Part shown: one piece after another, positions 22,937 to 33,331 of the stretch
Layout of the letters: every line of letters begins with the position of its first letter
Numbering within the stretch: the first letter of the stretch is position 1
NCBI GenBank assembly: GCA_036250195.1
Contig: JAVHZZ010000005.1
Coordinates: 126,981,098-127,045,097 of the forward strand
Source of the DNA: Mixophyes australis
Taxonomy: Eukaryota; Chordata; Amphibia; Anura; Limnodynastidae
Length of the DNA: 64,000 bases
Direction: 5' to 3'
The notes under the pieces: model-generated
Told to the model about the DNA's origin: nothing
Database searches by the model: none
What the model saw: the letters and a program-made list of their open reading frames with translations, nothing else
Translations under genes and position numbers: made by a program

Positions 22937-23426
22937 AACAAAAGGAGGCATTTAGCTGGCAATATGCAGAGAAAGCAGGGAAATAGAGTAAAACATTTGT
23001 GCAGTAAAGCACCTAGATTCAATGTAAAGACTTATGTATGAAAAGCAATAGTTTAAGTTTGGTTAACTTACATGATTTGAAATTCTTCCTCTCTGCAAAC
23101 AGACAGGGTGTGTCTGTCTGTTAGTGCAAACAGAGGCAGTGATGGGTGTTTCCTTTTAAAGAGAAGGTGGGTGTGTCACCTGTCCATCAAGCTAAGGCTG
23201 GGGGAGAAGTATCAGGTATAAAAGCTTGTTTGTATCACTTGTTCAGAGAGACCAATGCTGGCTGGTCCTGAGAGAGAGCTGGTCTATGTATAGCTAGCGT
23301 TTAGGGTCTCCAAGTATTGCTGTGAAATCTGTACGGTGTCAAAACATTTACCATCCTGACAATAAAACTACATAAAAAGAAAGAAGTTGTTCGCGTGTGC
23401 TTCTGCAGTAGCGGGCTCTTGCCACA
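22934..23426 (+). repeat. 5' LTR of Gmr1-like Gypsy element
   Basis: The LTR runs from TGTAACAAAAGG to CTTGCCACA (493 bp). It aligns with the split 3' LTR (27724-27824 plus 32908-33310). A TATA-like GTATAAAAGC lies at about 23217, and AATAAAA at about 23361 is a candidate polyadenylation signal. Confidence 0.85.
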
Positions 23427-23428
23427 AG

Positions 23429-23448
23429 TGGTGTCAGGAGTGGGATAC
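23429..23448 (+). promoter_or_regulatory. Primer binding site, tRNA-Leu
   Basis: TGGTGTCAGGAGTGGGATAC starts two bases after the LTR. It differs at only a few positions from the complement of the 3' end of a vertebrate tRNA-Leu (CAG/CAA type). Confidence 0.7.
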
Positions 23449-23492
23449 TCCGGGAAGCAAGTTTGCGCTACCCAACCCGCGCAGACGTCAAC

Positions 23493-25014
23493 ATGGAGGA
23501 AGTACTGAGAACCCTCGTGAATGTGGCCGCTGCGCAGCAAGAGCAGCAAGCTCAGATGCTACGAATTTCCGAGGCACAGGTTGAAAACACAAGGATCTTA
23601 AGGGAAGAATTAAGCCAGGTTAGGCATGACAGAAATTAACCATTTGGTCCTGTTCTCCAGAAAATGTCGCCAGGTGATGACATAGAAGCATATCTGGTGT
23701 CCTTTGAGAGACTTGCAAAAAAGGGCAAAATGGCCTCCTAAAGATTGGGCTGAGAGGCTGGCGCCATATCTGACTGGTGAAGCTCAGCGAGCTTATATGG
23801 ATCTAAATAAGGAACGGGCCTCTGATTATTTGTGCCTAAAGTCTGAGATATTGGCTCGCATTGGAGTTTCCGGGCCAGGCCGAGCCCAGCGCTATCACCA
23901 ATGGCGCTATGTTAAAGAAAAACCGGTCAGAGCGCAAGTGGCTGAGCTTTCTAAAATTTTAAAGAAATGGCTGCAACCTGAGGAGAATTCGCCTTCTCGG
24001 ATTATTGAAGTTCTGGCGATAGATCACTGCATCCGGACGCTGAACCGCGATTTGCAAAGGTGGGTTCTGCAATCAGACCCACAAACTTATGAAGAGCTTG
24101 CCACCATGGTAGAAAGGTTTTGTGCGCTACAGCAAATGACTAAAGAACCTGCATTTGTGCCAAAGCCGCTGCCACGCCAAAAGCCAGGTTTGACAATCCT
24201 TGCTACAGGGCCCAATGGCAAAACTGCTACAGACAGAGGGCCAGGTGCTAAGCTGTCTAATCTGAAGTGTTTTGAATGTGGTGAGCCAGGCCACTTTAAG
24301 GCAGAATGTCCTAAACTACAGGAACCCATGGACTGTTCCATGGCACATATTGGGCCTGCATTTCCAAGCTGTTTTACCATGAGTCCCACATCAGAAAGTC
24401 CTTGTTTGTTCCAGGTGACTGTGCTACTCAACCAAAACCTTGTTCTGGCCTTGGTTGACTCGGAGAGTGAACTTTCATTGGTTTCCAGCTCTGCCTTACC
24501 CGAAACCATAACTTCTCGGTTGCCCAAGGTGAAGGTTCTTTGCGTACATGGCACAACAGAGGAGTATGAAAGAACAATACTACCAGTCACACTCAAAAAC
24601 AAAACTGTTATGGTGGTAGCTGCCATAGCACCTAAACTCCAAAATCCACTCATTTTGGGGCGAGACTTCCCACTGTTTAATGATGTCCTCGGTGAGCGGA
24701 TCCGGCCGGACATGCCGGCAACTGATGCAACGATCGGAAGCCCGGTCTTAAAGGAATCGCCTAAGAATCCACAACATCTGGACATCGATCTTTGGGAACC
24801 GCCAAACCGTAATGCCATCCTCGGAGTCACAGCAGGAGTTCCACAAAAGCATCCACCTGCAGGGAAACATGGGCAGTCCAAACTAGCATTGGTCGGTGAT
24901 GTCGCAGATGAGCCCACCCCGCCTGTCAGTGAGGATACGGACTGGTTCGCAATACCAATTTTGTTTCCTCTGCAGGACTTTGCTCGAGACCAACTTATTG
25001 ATGCCACTTTGTAA
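23493..25014 (+). pseudogene. Gmr1-like gag-protease
   Basis: ATG at 23493 opens a Gln/Glu-rich coiled-coil-like N-terminus. TAA occurs at codon 49 and a frameshift follows near 23710. From 23704 to 25014 one frame is open. Its capsid (about 23850-24110) resembles the SCAN fold (KKWLQPEENSPSRIIEVLAI, then LQRWV). A CCHC knuckle CFECGEPGHFKAEC lies at about 24268-24312. The protease has VDSES at about 24453 where D-S/T-G is expected, so the Gly is lost, and LILGRD near 24652. Gag would package RNA and protease would process the polyprotein. Vertebrate SCAN domains are thought to derive from this kind of Gag. Confidence 0.8.
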
Positions 25015-25029
25015 CATGCCTTTAAAAGT

Positions 25030-26278
25030 GTGACTGAGGTAAATGGGGTAGCGAAAGCCACCCAGCCTGCAGAAGGTATACCATATTTTATTGTTAAAAA
25101 TAATTTCCTGTATAGAGTTACTAATGTACAGGGGGAAAAAGTAGAACAATTAATGGTTCCTCAGGTCCATGTACCCCTAGTGTTAAAAGCAGCATACACA
25201 CATGTCTGTGGGGGACACCTAGGGGAGGATAAAACACGGGAACGAGTTCTGCTTAGGTTTTACTGGCCCGGTGTACACATGGCAGTGAATAAGTATTGCC
25301 AGTACTGTCCCATTTGTCAGAGAACCTGTCCCAAACCCATGTACAGGGCACCTCTCATTTCAATACCAATAGTACAAGTTCCCTTTGAACGGATAGCTAT
25401 GGACCTTGTGGGGCCACTGGAAAAATCCGCATGGGGGCACCAATATATACTAGTGGTGCTTGACTATGCAACCAAGTATCCAGAGGCAATTCCTCTACGA
25501 AACATAAAGTTCAGCACCATAGCTAAGGAACTTGTACTGATGTTTATACGCTTAGGAATACCCAAAGAAATTCTCACAGCTCAAAGTACTCCATTCATGT
25601 TTAAACTGATGAAGGACATGTGCCAGTTGCTAGGGGTTACGGCACTTCACACCTCTGTATACCATCCACAAACGGATGGCTTGGTGGAACGCTTTAACCT
25701 CACATTAAAGCACATGCTCAGGAAAGCAGTGGCTTAAGAGAAAAATGATTGGGACACTCTTATTCCCTATTTGATGTTTGCCATTGTGAGGTACCTCAAG
25801 CTTCAACAGGGTTTAGTCCCTTTAAGTTATTGTTTAGGAGACAGCCCAGGGGTAAGAAGGGTGGGAACAGCAAGGTCCCAGGGAGCCAAATTTTGTACAA
25901 TTTGTGTCCCAAATGTATGAGAGGCTAGGAAAGATAGGACCCATTGTGCAGCAACATGTAAAAGAGGCTCAGGAACGACAGAGGAAAAGTTATGATAAAA
26001 GTGCTGTTGTTCGATCTTTCAAGCCTGGGGACAAGGTCCTAGTCCTGGTTCCCACCCAGGAAAGCAAACTTTTCGCCCATTGGCAGGGTCCATATGAAGT
26101 TCTAGAAGCTGTCAGTCCTGTCAATTACAGAGTCTGCCAGTTAGGTAGGAGAAGGGAGGAGAAAATATATCATGTTAACCTCCTTAAACCTTGGCATGAT
26201 GAGGAAACATCTCCTCAGGTAGTGAGTACTGCCATTGAAAAGTCTGAAGTGCCCATAGAGCCAGCTTTTGTCCACTGA
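25030..26278 (+). pseudogene. Gmr1-like integrase, upstream of RT
   Basis: An HHCC zinc-binding segment (HVCGGHLGEDK to CQYCPICQ) lies at about 25202-25320. The core begins IAMDLVGPL with the first catalytic Asp. The second reads ILTAQSTPF, where Asp would be expected instead of Ala. The third is present in HPQTDGLVERF. TAA at 25735 and a frameshift near 25870 separate the C-terminal part (25904-26278), which has the GPY signature (HWQGPYEVLEAV). Integrase would insert the DNA copy into chromosomes; the lost Asp alone would inactivate it. Its position before RT is the key feature. Confidence 0.85.
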
Positions 26279-27690
26279 GCAGAGACAACAGACTGAAGAA
26301 ATGATTCGCCGGAACAGGGATGTCTTCTCTTCCATTCCTGGGCGCACTACCTTAATCGAACACGACATTGTCACTGCGCCAGGAGTCATTGTAAAGCAGA
26401 AGCTGTATCGTATTCCAGAAGCCAGATGGGCGGACGTGAGAAAGGAGGTCGAGAAGATGCTCCAGTTAGATGTGATTGAAGAGTCCACTAGTGAGTTGAA
26501 TAGTCCCATTGTGCTTGTCCCGAAACCCTATGGGACAATTAGGTTCTGCAAAGACTTTAGGCGCCTAAACAGTATGTCACAGTTTGATGACTATCCGATG
26601 CCACGTGTGGAGGAACTAGTGGAAAATCTTGCTGGTAGCAATTATTTAACAACCCTTGATCTAACAAAAGGTTATTGGCAAGTTCCCCTGACTTCAACGG
26701 CCAAGCCAAAGACTGCATTTTCCACCCCTGATGGTCTCTATCAATATAAAGTCCTACCCTTTGGGTTGCATGGGGCACCTGCCACCTTCCAAAGGGCCAT
26801 GAATAAATTGCTACAACTTCACTCAGCCTATGCAGCCGCTTACCTGGACGATATAGTGATTTATACCCCAGACTGGGGATCACATTTAGCCAAAGTTGAA
26901 GCGGTCTTAGCTTCATTAAGGTCAGCAGGGTTAACAGCTAACCCAGAAAAATATGCCATAGCCATGAGAAAAGCCAAATATTTGGGGTACGTTGTTGGTC
27001 GAGGGCGTGTAAAACCCCAGCTAGACAAAGTGGAGGCAGTCAAAAATTGGGCAAGACCAGAAAAAAAGTCGCAGTTAAGAACCTTTTTAGGCTTAGTAGG
27101 TTACTACCGGCGGTTTGTAAGCCACTTCGCCACTAGAGCTGCTCCACTTATGGATATGTTAAAAAAGTTGTCCAGATTATCATCATCATTACTTATTTAT
27201 ATAGATAGATTAACCTGGTCTGATTCTGCAGAAACCGCCTGGTCTGATCTTCGGTTAGCTCTTTGTTCCTCCCCAGTTCTACAAGCACCAGATTTTACCC
27301 GGAGGTTCTTCGTCCAAACTGATGCTTCTGGTTTTGGCTTAGGTGCAGTCTTGTCACAGGAGAAGAATGGAGTAGAAAATCCTGTCCTGTACATAAGTTC
27401 ATAAGTTGCTTCCAAGGGAACAAAAATATGCCTCTGTGGAGAAAGAATGTCTCGCCATAAAATGGGCTACATAAGCTCTGCGCTATTATCTCCTAGGCAG
27501 AGAGTTCACATTAATAACAGACCATGCACCATTGAGATGGATGCAGAGCAACCGGGAGGTAAATGCCAAGGTAACCTGCTGGTTCTTGGCACTGCAAACT
27601 TTCAAGTTCTCAGTAGAACATAGACCTGGGATTCTGTACAAGAATGCAGATGTATTGTCACGAAAATATGTGCTCCGCGCGAAGTCCGCG
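26268..27690 (+). pseudogene. Gmr1-like reverse transcriptase and RNase H
   Basis: The frame 26268-27404 carries Gypsy RT blocks: IRFCKDFRRLN, TLDLTKGYWQVPL, the YLDD catalytic box at about 26842, and FLGLVGYYRRFV. RNase H starts QTDASGFGLGAVL at about 27313. A frameshift near 27400 and a stop near 27470 split it. The last piece (27532-27720) has a RNase H/connection-like end (KFSVEHRPGILYKNADVLSRK). At 27176-27210 a short stretch ATTATCATCATCATTACTTA adds extra codons without breaking the frame. The YxDD site is intact, but RNase H is interrupted. Confidence 0.85.
27176..27210 (+). repeat. Small SINE-tail-like insertion inside RT frame
   Basis: The stretch around ATCATCATCATTACTTATTT and ATATAGATAG resembles the ATCATC...TTTATTTATATAG tail of the SINE at 54548-54845. 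It sits between MLKK and LTWSD, blocks normally adjacent to each other in Gypsy RT. It keeps the reading frame. Confidence 0.45.
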
Positions 27691-27708
27691 CCCCCCTACT
27701 TGGAGACA

Positions 27709-27824
27709 CTAGGGGGAGGGATATGTAACAAAGGGATGCATTTATCTGACAAGATGCAAACATACAAGCAGAGTAAGACATTGGCGCAGTTATGCACCTA
27801 GATTCAGGTTAAACCAAGTAAAGA
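27709..27824 (+). repeat. Polypurine tract and left part of Gypsy 3' LTR
   Basis: AGGGGGAGGG precedes TGTAACAAAGGG at 27724, the start of the 3' LTR. It aligns with the 5' LTR for about 100 bp and then stops at AAACCAAGTAAAGA (27811-27824). That 14-bp sequence is repeated at 32908-32921, where the LTR resumes. Confidence 0.8.
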
Positions 27825-28103
27825 TATAGATAGATTTTTTTTCTCTCTGTTAGAGCTAGTGGGTGTGGTTTAATTGCAAAGTTGATACAGCTGGTGAGTG
27901 CAAGCTCTATTTAACAGGAGGTAGCAAGCGATTTCATTGAGTTTGTGATTTCACTGCTTTTTTGATTTCAAGTGCTGTTTTTGTTTAAAGTGTGGCGTTA
28001 GTTCCAGTAAGGAGTTTAATCCAGGAAGGGGTTTTATCTAGTAAGTGGCTAGGAAAGGCTAGTACTAAAGTAGGCTATAAGAAGTTAGGTTAGCCATAAT
28101 AAG

Positions 28104-29073
28104 ATGAGTAGTAGCAGGCTTAATGATCTCACTCAATGCATATCTTGTCATATGTATGCACACTTGGAGCAAGTGTTCCAAGGTTTATACCTCTGTGTGA
28201 AATGTGAGCAATTGGTCTCTTTGGAAGCCCAGGTAACTGATCTAAAGCAGACCATTGCAACATTGAGAGACATTGCCAACCTGGAGCAGAGTTTACAGCT
28301 CACCGTTGATGTGTTAGCTGAGCAGGGTGGAGCAGAGAAAGAGGAGGATGCACAGGTAGGCAGCTGGGTAACAGTTACTAGGGGTAGCAGAGGGAGGAAG
28401 AGGCAGGCCAGTTCTGAGCTAGGCAATCCCAGCAGATTTGCCAGATTGGATGAAGATACTGTGGAAGGCAGTTCAGAATTGGTAGAGTTGGATGAGACTG
28501 CTTCCTCTAGCAACCAGGGGAATGGTCTCTCCAGCACAGAGGGGACCAAAGTTACTCAGGGACCCAGGCAGATTGTGGTGGTAGGGGATTCAATTATTAG
28601 GAAAGTAGATAGGGCAATCTGTTACTGGGACCGTGCATGCCGAACAGTGTGTTGTCTCCCGGGTGCTCGGGTTCGGCATATTGCGGATCGGGTGGACAGA
28701 TTGTTGGGAGGGGCTGGGAATGACCCAGCGGTTTTGTTGCATGTTGGCAAAAATGACCGAGTTAGAGGAAGAAGGGGTATCCTAAAGAATGATTTCAGGG
28801 ACATAGGTCGCAAACTTAAGGACATCCAAGGTAGTATTTTCGGAAATACTACCTGTGCCACGCGCTAGTCCAGGGAGGCAGCGGGAGATTAGGGAGGTTA
28901 ATGCGTGGCTTAAAGATTGGTGTAAGAAGGAGGGTTTTGGATTCTTAGAGCACTGGGCTGATTTCTCGGTCAGTTGCCATCTTTATTGTCGTGATGGATT
29001 GCACCTGAATGAGGAGGGGGCTGCAGTGCTAGGGGAGAGGATGGTTAGAAGGTTGGAGGAGATTTTAAACTAG
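28104..29073 (+). pseudogene. CR1 ORF1 with zinc motif and SGNH esterase domain, one frameshift
   Basis: ATG at 28104 starts a 254-codon frame with two C-x2-C pairs (CISC, CVKC) near the N-terminus, a coiled-coil-like middle, a basic Gly/Arg patch, then VVVGDSIIRKV and HVGKNDRV, the GDS and GxND-like blocks of SGNH esterases. A frameshift near 28860 moves to a second frame ending 29073 that supplies the last block (DGLHLNEEGAAVLGERM) with the Asp and His. CR1 ORF1 proteins bind RNA, and some carry this esterase domain; its role in retrotransposition is not settled. One indel is the only obvious lesion. Confidence 0.8.
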
Positions 29074-29223
29074 GCTCCGGGGGGGGAGGGGCAAGCAAGT
29101 ATTTATGGGATAGACATTGAGAGTAGTAAGGAGGAATTTAAAAAGAGTAAAGGGGGTGAAGAGGGGGGAAAGGGAAGCATAGCCGATAAGGAGCGGCCCT
29201 TTTTAAAGCAAAAAGAAATACCT

Positions 29224-32035
29224 AAGGGAGGCTATAGACTTAAGTGTATGCTTGCAAATGCAAGAAGCCTGACAGGTAAAATGGGGGAGTTAGAACTAGT
29301 AGCAATGAATGAGCAGTATGATATTATAGGTATTACTGAGACCTGGTGGGATGATACACATGACTGGGCAGTCAACTTGGAAGGCTATTATCTCTTCAGG
29401 AGTGATAGGGTAAATAAAAGGGGAGGAGGAGTATGTCTTTATATTAAGCCAGAATTAAAACCAAGTATTCAGGAAGTTATATAGGAGAATATTGGTGATA
29501 ATATAGAGGCATTGTGGGTGGAAATATCCAGAGGAGGAAAAAGTTCAGAGAAGTTTCTGATAGGGATATGCTATAGACCGCCAGATATTAGTACGATTGA
29601 GGAAGCCCAACTTCTACAGCAAATTGAAAAGACTACACAACTAGGTCAAATTTTAATTATGGGGGATTTTAATTATCCGGACATTGATTGGAGTACTGAG
29701 ACCTGCGGTACAGCTAGGGGAAATAGGTTTCTGAGCACTCTAAAAGACCATTACATGTCCCAATTAGTAGAGGAACCAACTAGGAACCAGACTATACTGG
29801 ACCTAGTAATAACAAACAATGTAGACGTAATATCAAATATTCAAGTAAAGGAGCACTTGGGAAACAGTGATCATAATATGGTCTCATTTGAAATTAGTTT
29901 CCAGAAACAACAGTATAAGGGATCAACTAGGACTTTAAACTTTAAAAAGGCAAATTTTAATATGCTAAAAGAGTCTATAAAGAGCATAGACTGGGACAAA
30001 CGCTTTGAAGGAAAAAATACGGAAGAAATGTGGGCTGTCTTTAAAATGTTGTTGGAAACATACACGTATAAGTTCATTCCTATGGGAAATAAATGTAAAA
30101 GAATTAAGTCTAAACCAATGTGGCTAAATAAAAAGGTAAGGGAAGAAATGCAAAGGAAGAAGCGGGCATTTAAATTGTTTAAGTCTGAAGGGTCAGAGGA
30201 GTCCTTCCATAGGTACAAGGAATGTAATAAAACATGCAAAAAGGAAATTAGATTGGCTAAATTAGAAAATGAATGAAGGCACGTTGCAAAAGAAAGTAAG
30301 ACAAACCCCAAAAAGTTTTTTAAGTATATAAATGGCAAAAGGATTAAAAAAGAAAATATAGGACCCCTAAGAAGTGAGATGGGTGAATTGATAAATGATA
30401 CTAAGGAAAAAGCAGAGGTATTAAACACGTTCTTTTCTTCAGTATTTACCAGAGAGGAACAAATGGCAGGAGTAATACATAAAAATGGAAATGAAACCAT
30501 GCCATTAATTAATACTTGGTTGTCAGAGGAAGAAGTCCAAAGGCGACTGAAGAATATTAAGATAAATAAAGCTCCAGGTCCAGATGGCATACACTCAAGG
30601 GTCCTTATGGAGTTAAACTTGGAAATAGCTAGACCGCTATTCTTAATTTTCAGAGATTCAATCTCATCAGGCTCAGTACCAAGGGATTGGCGAATAGCAG
30701 ATGTGGTGCCGTTGTTTAAAAAGGGGACGAGATCACAACCAGAGAATTATAGACTTGTAAGCCTGACATCAATAGTGGGGAAACTACTGGAAGGTATTTT
30801 AAGGGACAGTATTCAGGATTACTTGGTACGCAATAAAATTATTAGTGGGAATCAACATGGATTTGTGAGGGATAGGTCATGTCAAACTAATCTAATTAGT
30901 TTCTACGAGGAAGTTAGTGGGAACTTAGACCAGGGCAGGACAGTAGATGTGGTCTACTTAGATTTTGCAAAGGCCTTTGATACAGTGCCACACAAGAGGT
31001 TGGTTTACAAAATAAGGGAACTGGGTCTAGGAATCAAAATTTGTACTTGGATCGAAAACTAGTTAGAGAATAGGGAACAGAGAGTTGTGATAAATGGAAC
31101 ATTTTCTAATTGGTCAAAAGTCTTAAGTGGAGTACCTCAAGGTTCCGTGCTGGGACCACTCCTTTTTAATATATTTATTAATGACCTTGGTGATGGTTTA
31201 GAGAGTAAAGTTTCTATTTTTGCAGATGACACTAAACTCTGTAAGGTAATAAAATCAGAGCAAGATGTAGCTTCTCTACAGAGGGACTTAAAAAAACTGG
31301 AGGATTGGGCGACCAAATGGAATATGAGGTTTAACACAGATAAATGTAAGGTTATGCATTCAGGGATCAAAAACAAGAACGCAATCTATAAAATAAATGG
31401 AATTAATTTAGGAGAATCTATAATGGAAAAGGATTTGGGAGTGCTCGTAGACAGTAGACTTAGCAATAGTGCTCAATGTCAAGCAGCAGCTGCAAGGGCA
31501 AACAAAGTATTGGCATGCATAAAAAGGGGCATAGATGCAAGGGAAGACAGTGTAATTTTGCCACTGTATAAATCGTTGGTAAGACCTCATCTTGAATATG
31601 CAGTACAGTTCTGGGCACCACTCTATAAAAAAGATAATTTGGAACTAGAAAGGGTTCAGAGAAGGGCGACAAAATTGATAAAGGGTATGGAGTCATTAAG
31701 TTATGAGGAAAGGTTAGCCAGTTTAGGCATGTTTACTTCAGAAAAGAGGCATCTAAGGGGAGATATGATTACTATGTACAAATACATTAGGGGTCAATAC
31801 GGAGAGCTTTCATGGGAACTTTTTACCCCAAGGACCATACACAGGACACGTGGTCATCCCCTAAGGTTAGAGGAGAGGAAATTTCACAACCAGCAAAGAA
31901 AGGGGTTTTTTACAGTAAGGGCAGTCAAGATGGAATTCATTGCCAGGGAAGGTTGTGATGGCAGATTCAATAGATATGTTTAAGAAAGGGTTAGACAAAT
32001 ATTTAGGGAAAAGATGTATCCAGGGATACAACCGT
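29224..32035 (+). pseudogene. CR1 ORF2: endonuclease and reverse transcriptase, three in-frame stops
   Basis: From 29248 to 31983 a single frame is kept, broken only by TAG at 29482, TGA at 30274 and TAG at 31060. The APE-like endonuclease has ITETWW, GGGVCLYI, GDFNYPDIDW and GNSDHNMV. RT blocks are PGPDGIHSRVL, YLDFAKAFDTVPHKRL, GVPQGSVLGPLLF and the FADD catalytic box near 31219. A late frameshift near 31955 moves to the conserved C-terminal ADSIDMFKKGLDKYLG. The protein nicks DNA and primes reverse transcription at the nick. The low number of lesions points to recent activity of the family. Confidence 0.85.
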
Positions 32036-32230
32036 TAATTTAAAATAAAGGATAGTAGTGGATATAGGGTAAAAATTGGATTGCAATATTGAGTCTGGGG
32101 GGATTTTCAAAATTGAAACAGATTGGCGGTTGCTTACTCTGGATTAATTTCAAATATAAGTGCAGGATCGCAGGAGATCCAAAATAGGTTGAACTTGATG
32201 GACTGGTGTCTTTTTTCAACCTCATCAACT

Positions 32231-32271
32231 ATGTTACTATGTTACTATGTTACTATGTTACTATGTTACTA
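32231..32271 (+). repeat. ATGTTACT microsatellite, LINE tail
   Basis: About five perfect 8-bp units follow CTCATCAACT. Short tandem units of this kind are the normal 3' end of CR1-like LINEs. Confidence 0.85.
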
Positions 32272-32774
32272 TATAGACAGGTTCTGGGCGCTTGAAAGGA
32301 GGTATAAAATAATTTTAATAATAACAGAACTGTGTGAACAATGTGTTCCGGCCGGAACAGAACAGCACAGCATAAACTGTTATTGTGAATACAATAAAAT
32401 TACATACATGTGATGCAAAGTCCACTAAGCATAGAAATGTGGTCATGTAGATAAATCTAAGACATCTTTTGACCACATTTCTATGCTTAGTGGACTTTGC
32501 TATATCAACACTGTTGGACATGTTTTGCATATCACGCTGATATATTCATTGTTACAACGCATATTCCCGCGGCTCCACAATCATTTGGAGTCGGATTTAA
32601 TATTTAATATTTGTTCAATTGTTGGTACTGCATCACATGTATGTAATTTTATTGTATTCACAATAACAGTTTATGCTGTGCGGTTCTGTTCCGGCTGGAG
32701 CACATTGTTCACACAGTTCTGTTATTATTAAACTTATTTTATACCTCCTTTGAAGCGCCCAGAACCTGTCTATA
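32272..32774. repeat. Nested palindromic (fold-back) element
   Basis: An outer inverted repeat of about 140 bp pairs 32272-32416 (starts TATAGACAGGTTCTGGGCGC) with 32630-32774 (ends GCGCCCAGAACCTGTCTATA). Inside it an inner inverted repeat of about 30 bp pairs 32414-32445 with 32469-32500 around a 23-nt loop. 32501-32629 is unpaired. Small mismatches in the outer arms show some age. No protein is encoded; the open frames are mirror images of each other. A fold-back DNA transposon or MITE is the likeliest explanation. Confidence 0.8.
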
Positions 32775-32907
32775 TCTATATCTATCTATCTATCTATTTA
32801 TCTATCCCTTGGGAGTCTTAGGGGTCTCCCATTCAATCCCAGGTTCCTTTTCGGCTGCTTAACATATGTGGAGGAAGCGCAACCTATTCCCCCTTTTTTT
32901 CTCCACA
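32775..32907 (+). repeat. TATC microsatellite and unassigned tail before target-site copy
   Basis: TATC repeats (about 32775-32810) lead into a unique stretch containing GGGAGTCTTAGGGGTCTCCC, then a pyrimidine run, then the second AAACCAAGTAAAGA. It lies between the palindrome and the resumption of the Gypsy LTR, so it belongs to the inserted material. Its family is unknown to me. Confidence 0.5.
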
Positions 32908-33320
32908 AAACCAAGTAAAGACTTATGTGTAGTTTAAAGTTGGTTAACTTACATGATTTGAAAGCTGCTTCCTCTCAGCAAACAGACAGGGTGTGTCTAT
33001 TAGTTCAAACAGAGCCAGTGATGGGCGTTATCTCTTAAAGAGAAGGCGGGTGTGTCACCTGTCCATCAAGCTAAGGCTGGGGGAGGAGTATCATGTATAA
33101 AAGCTTGTTTGTGTCATTTGTTCACTGAGACCAACGCTGGGGAAGCTGGCTGGTCTTGAGAGAGAGCTGGTCTATGTATAGCTAGCGTTCAGGGTCTCCA
33201 TAATTGCTGTGAAAGTATACAGTGTCAAAACATTTACCATCCTGACAATAAAGCTACATAAAAAGGAAGAAGTTTGCGTGTGCTTCAGCAGTAGCCGGCT
33301 CTTGCCACAAGTGGTGCCAC
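32908..33320 (+). repeat. Right part of Gypsy 3' LTR
   Basis: The LTR resumes at AAACCAAGTAAAGACTTATG and reaches CTTGCCACA at 33310, matching the 5' LTR end. Ten further bases, AGTGGTGCCA-like, resemble the start of the primer binding site. They precede CA and then (AT)n of the original ERV tract and the next ERV LTR. Confidence 0.75.
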
Positions 33321-33331
33321 AATATATATAT

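Larger units (their letters stand above)
27825..32271 (+). mobile_element. CR1-type LINE, nearly full length
   Basis: There is a 5' untranslated region (27825-28103), ORF1, ORF2 and a short 3' untranslated region ending in ATGTTACT repeats (32231-32271). The whole insertion, including the palindrome and tail beyond it, is bounded by 14-bp AAACCAAGTAAAGA copies at 27811-27824 and 32908-32921. It lies inside a Gypsy 3' LTR. Few stops suggest a comparatively young insertion. Confidence 0.85.
22934..33320 (+). mobile_element. Gmr1-like Ty3/Gypsy element, integrase before RT, interrupted by CR1
   Basis: The order read from the sequence is LTR, tRNA-Leu primer site, Gag with SCAN-like capsid and CCHC knuckle, protease, integrase, RT, RNase H, polypurine tract, LTR. 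This differs from the usual Gypsy order (PR-RT-RH-IN) and matches the published description of Gmr1-like elements. It inserted into the (TA)n tract of an ERV LTR. A CR1 LINE plus a palindromic repeat lie inside its 3' LTR (27825-32907). The protease and integrase active sites are mutated and there are several frameshifts. Confidence 0.85.

Noticed and set aside
24087..25061. 324-aa minus-strand open frame
   Set aside because: It is antisense to the Gmr1-like gag-protease, which has clear knuckle and protease motifs on the plus strand.
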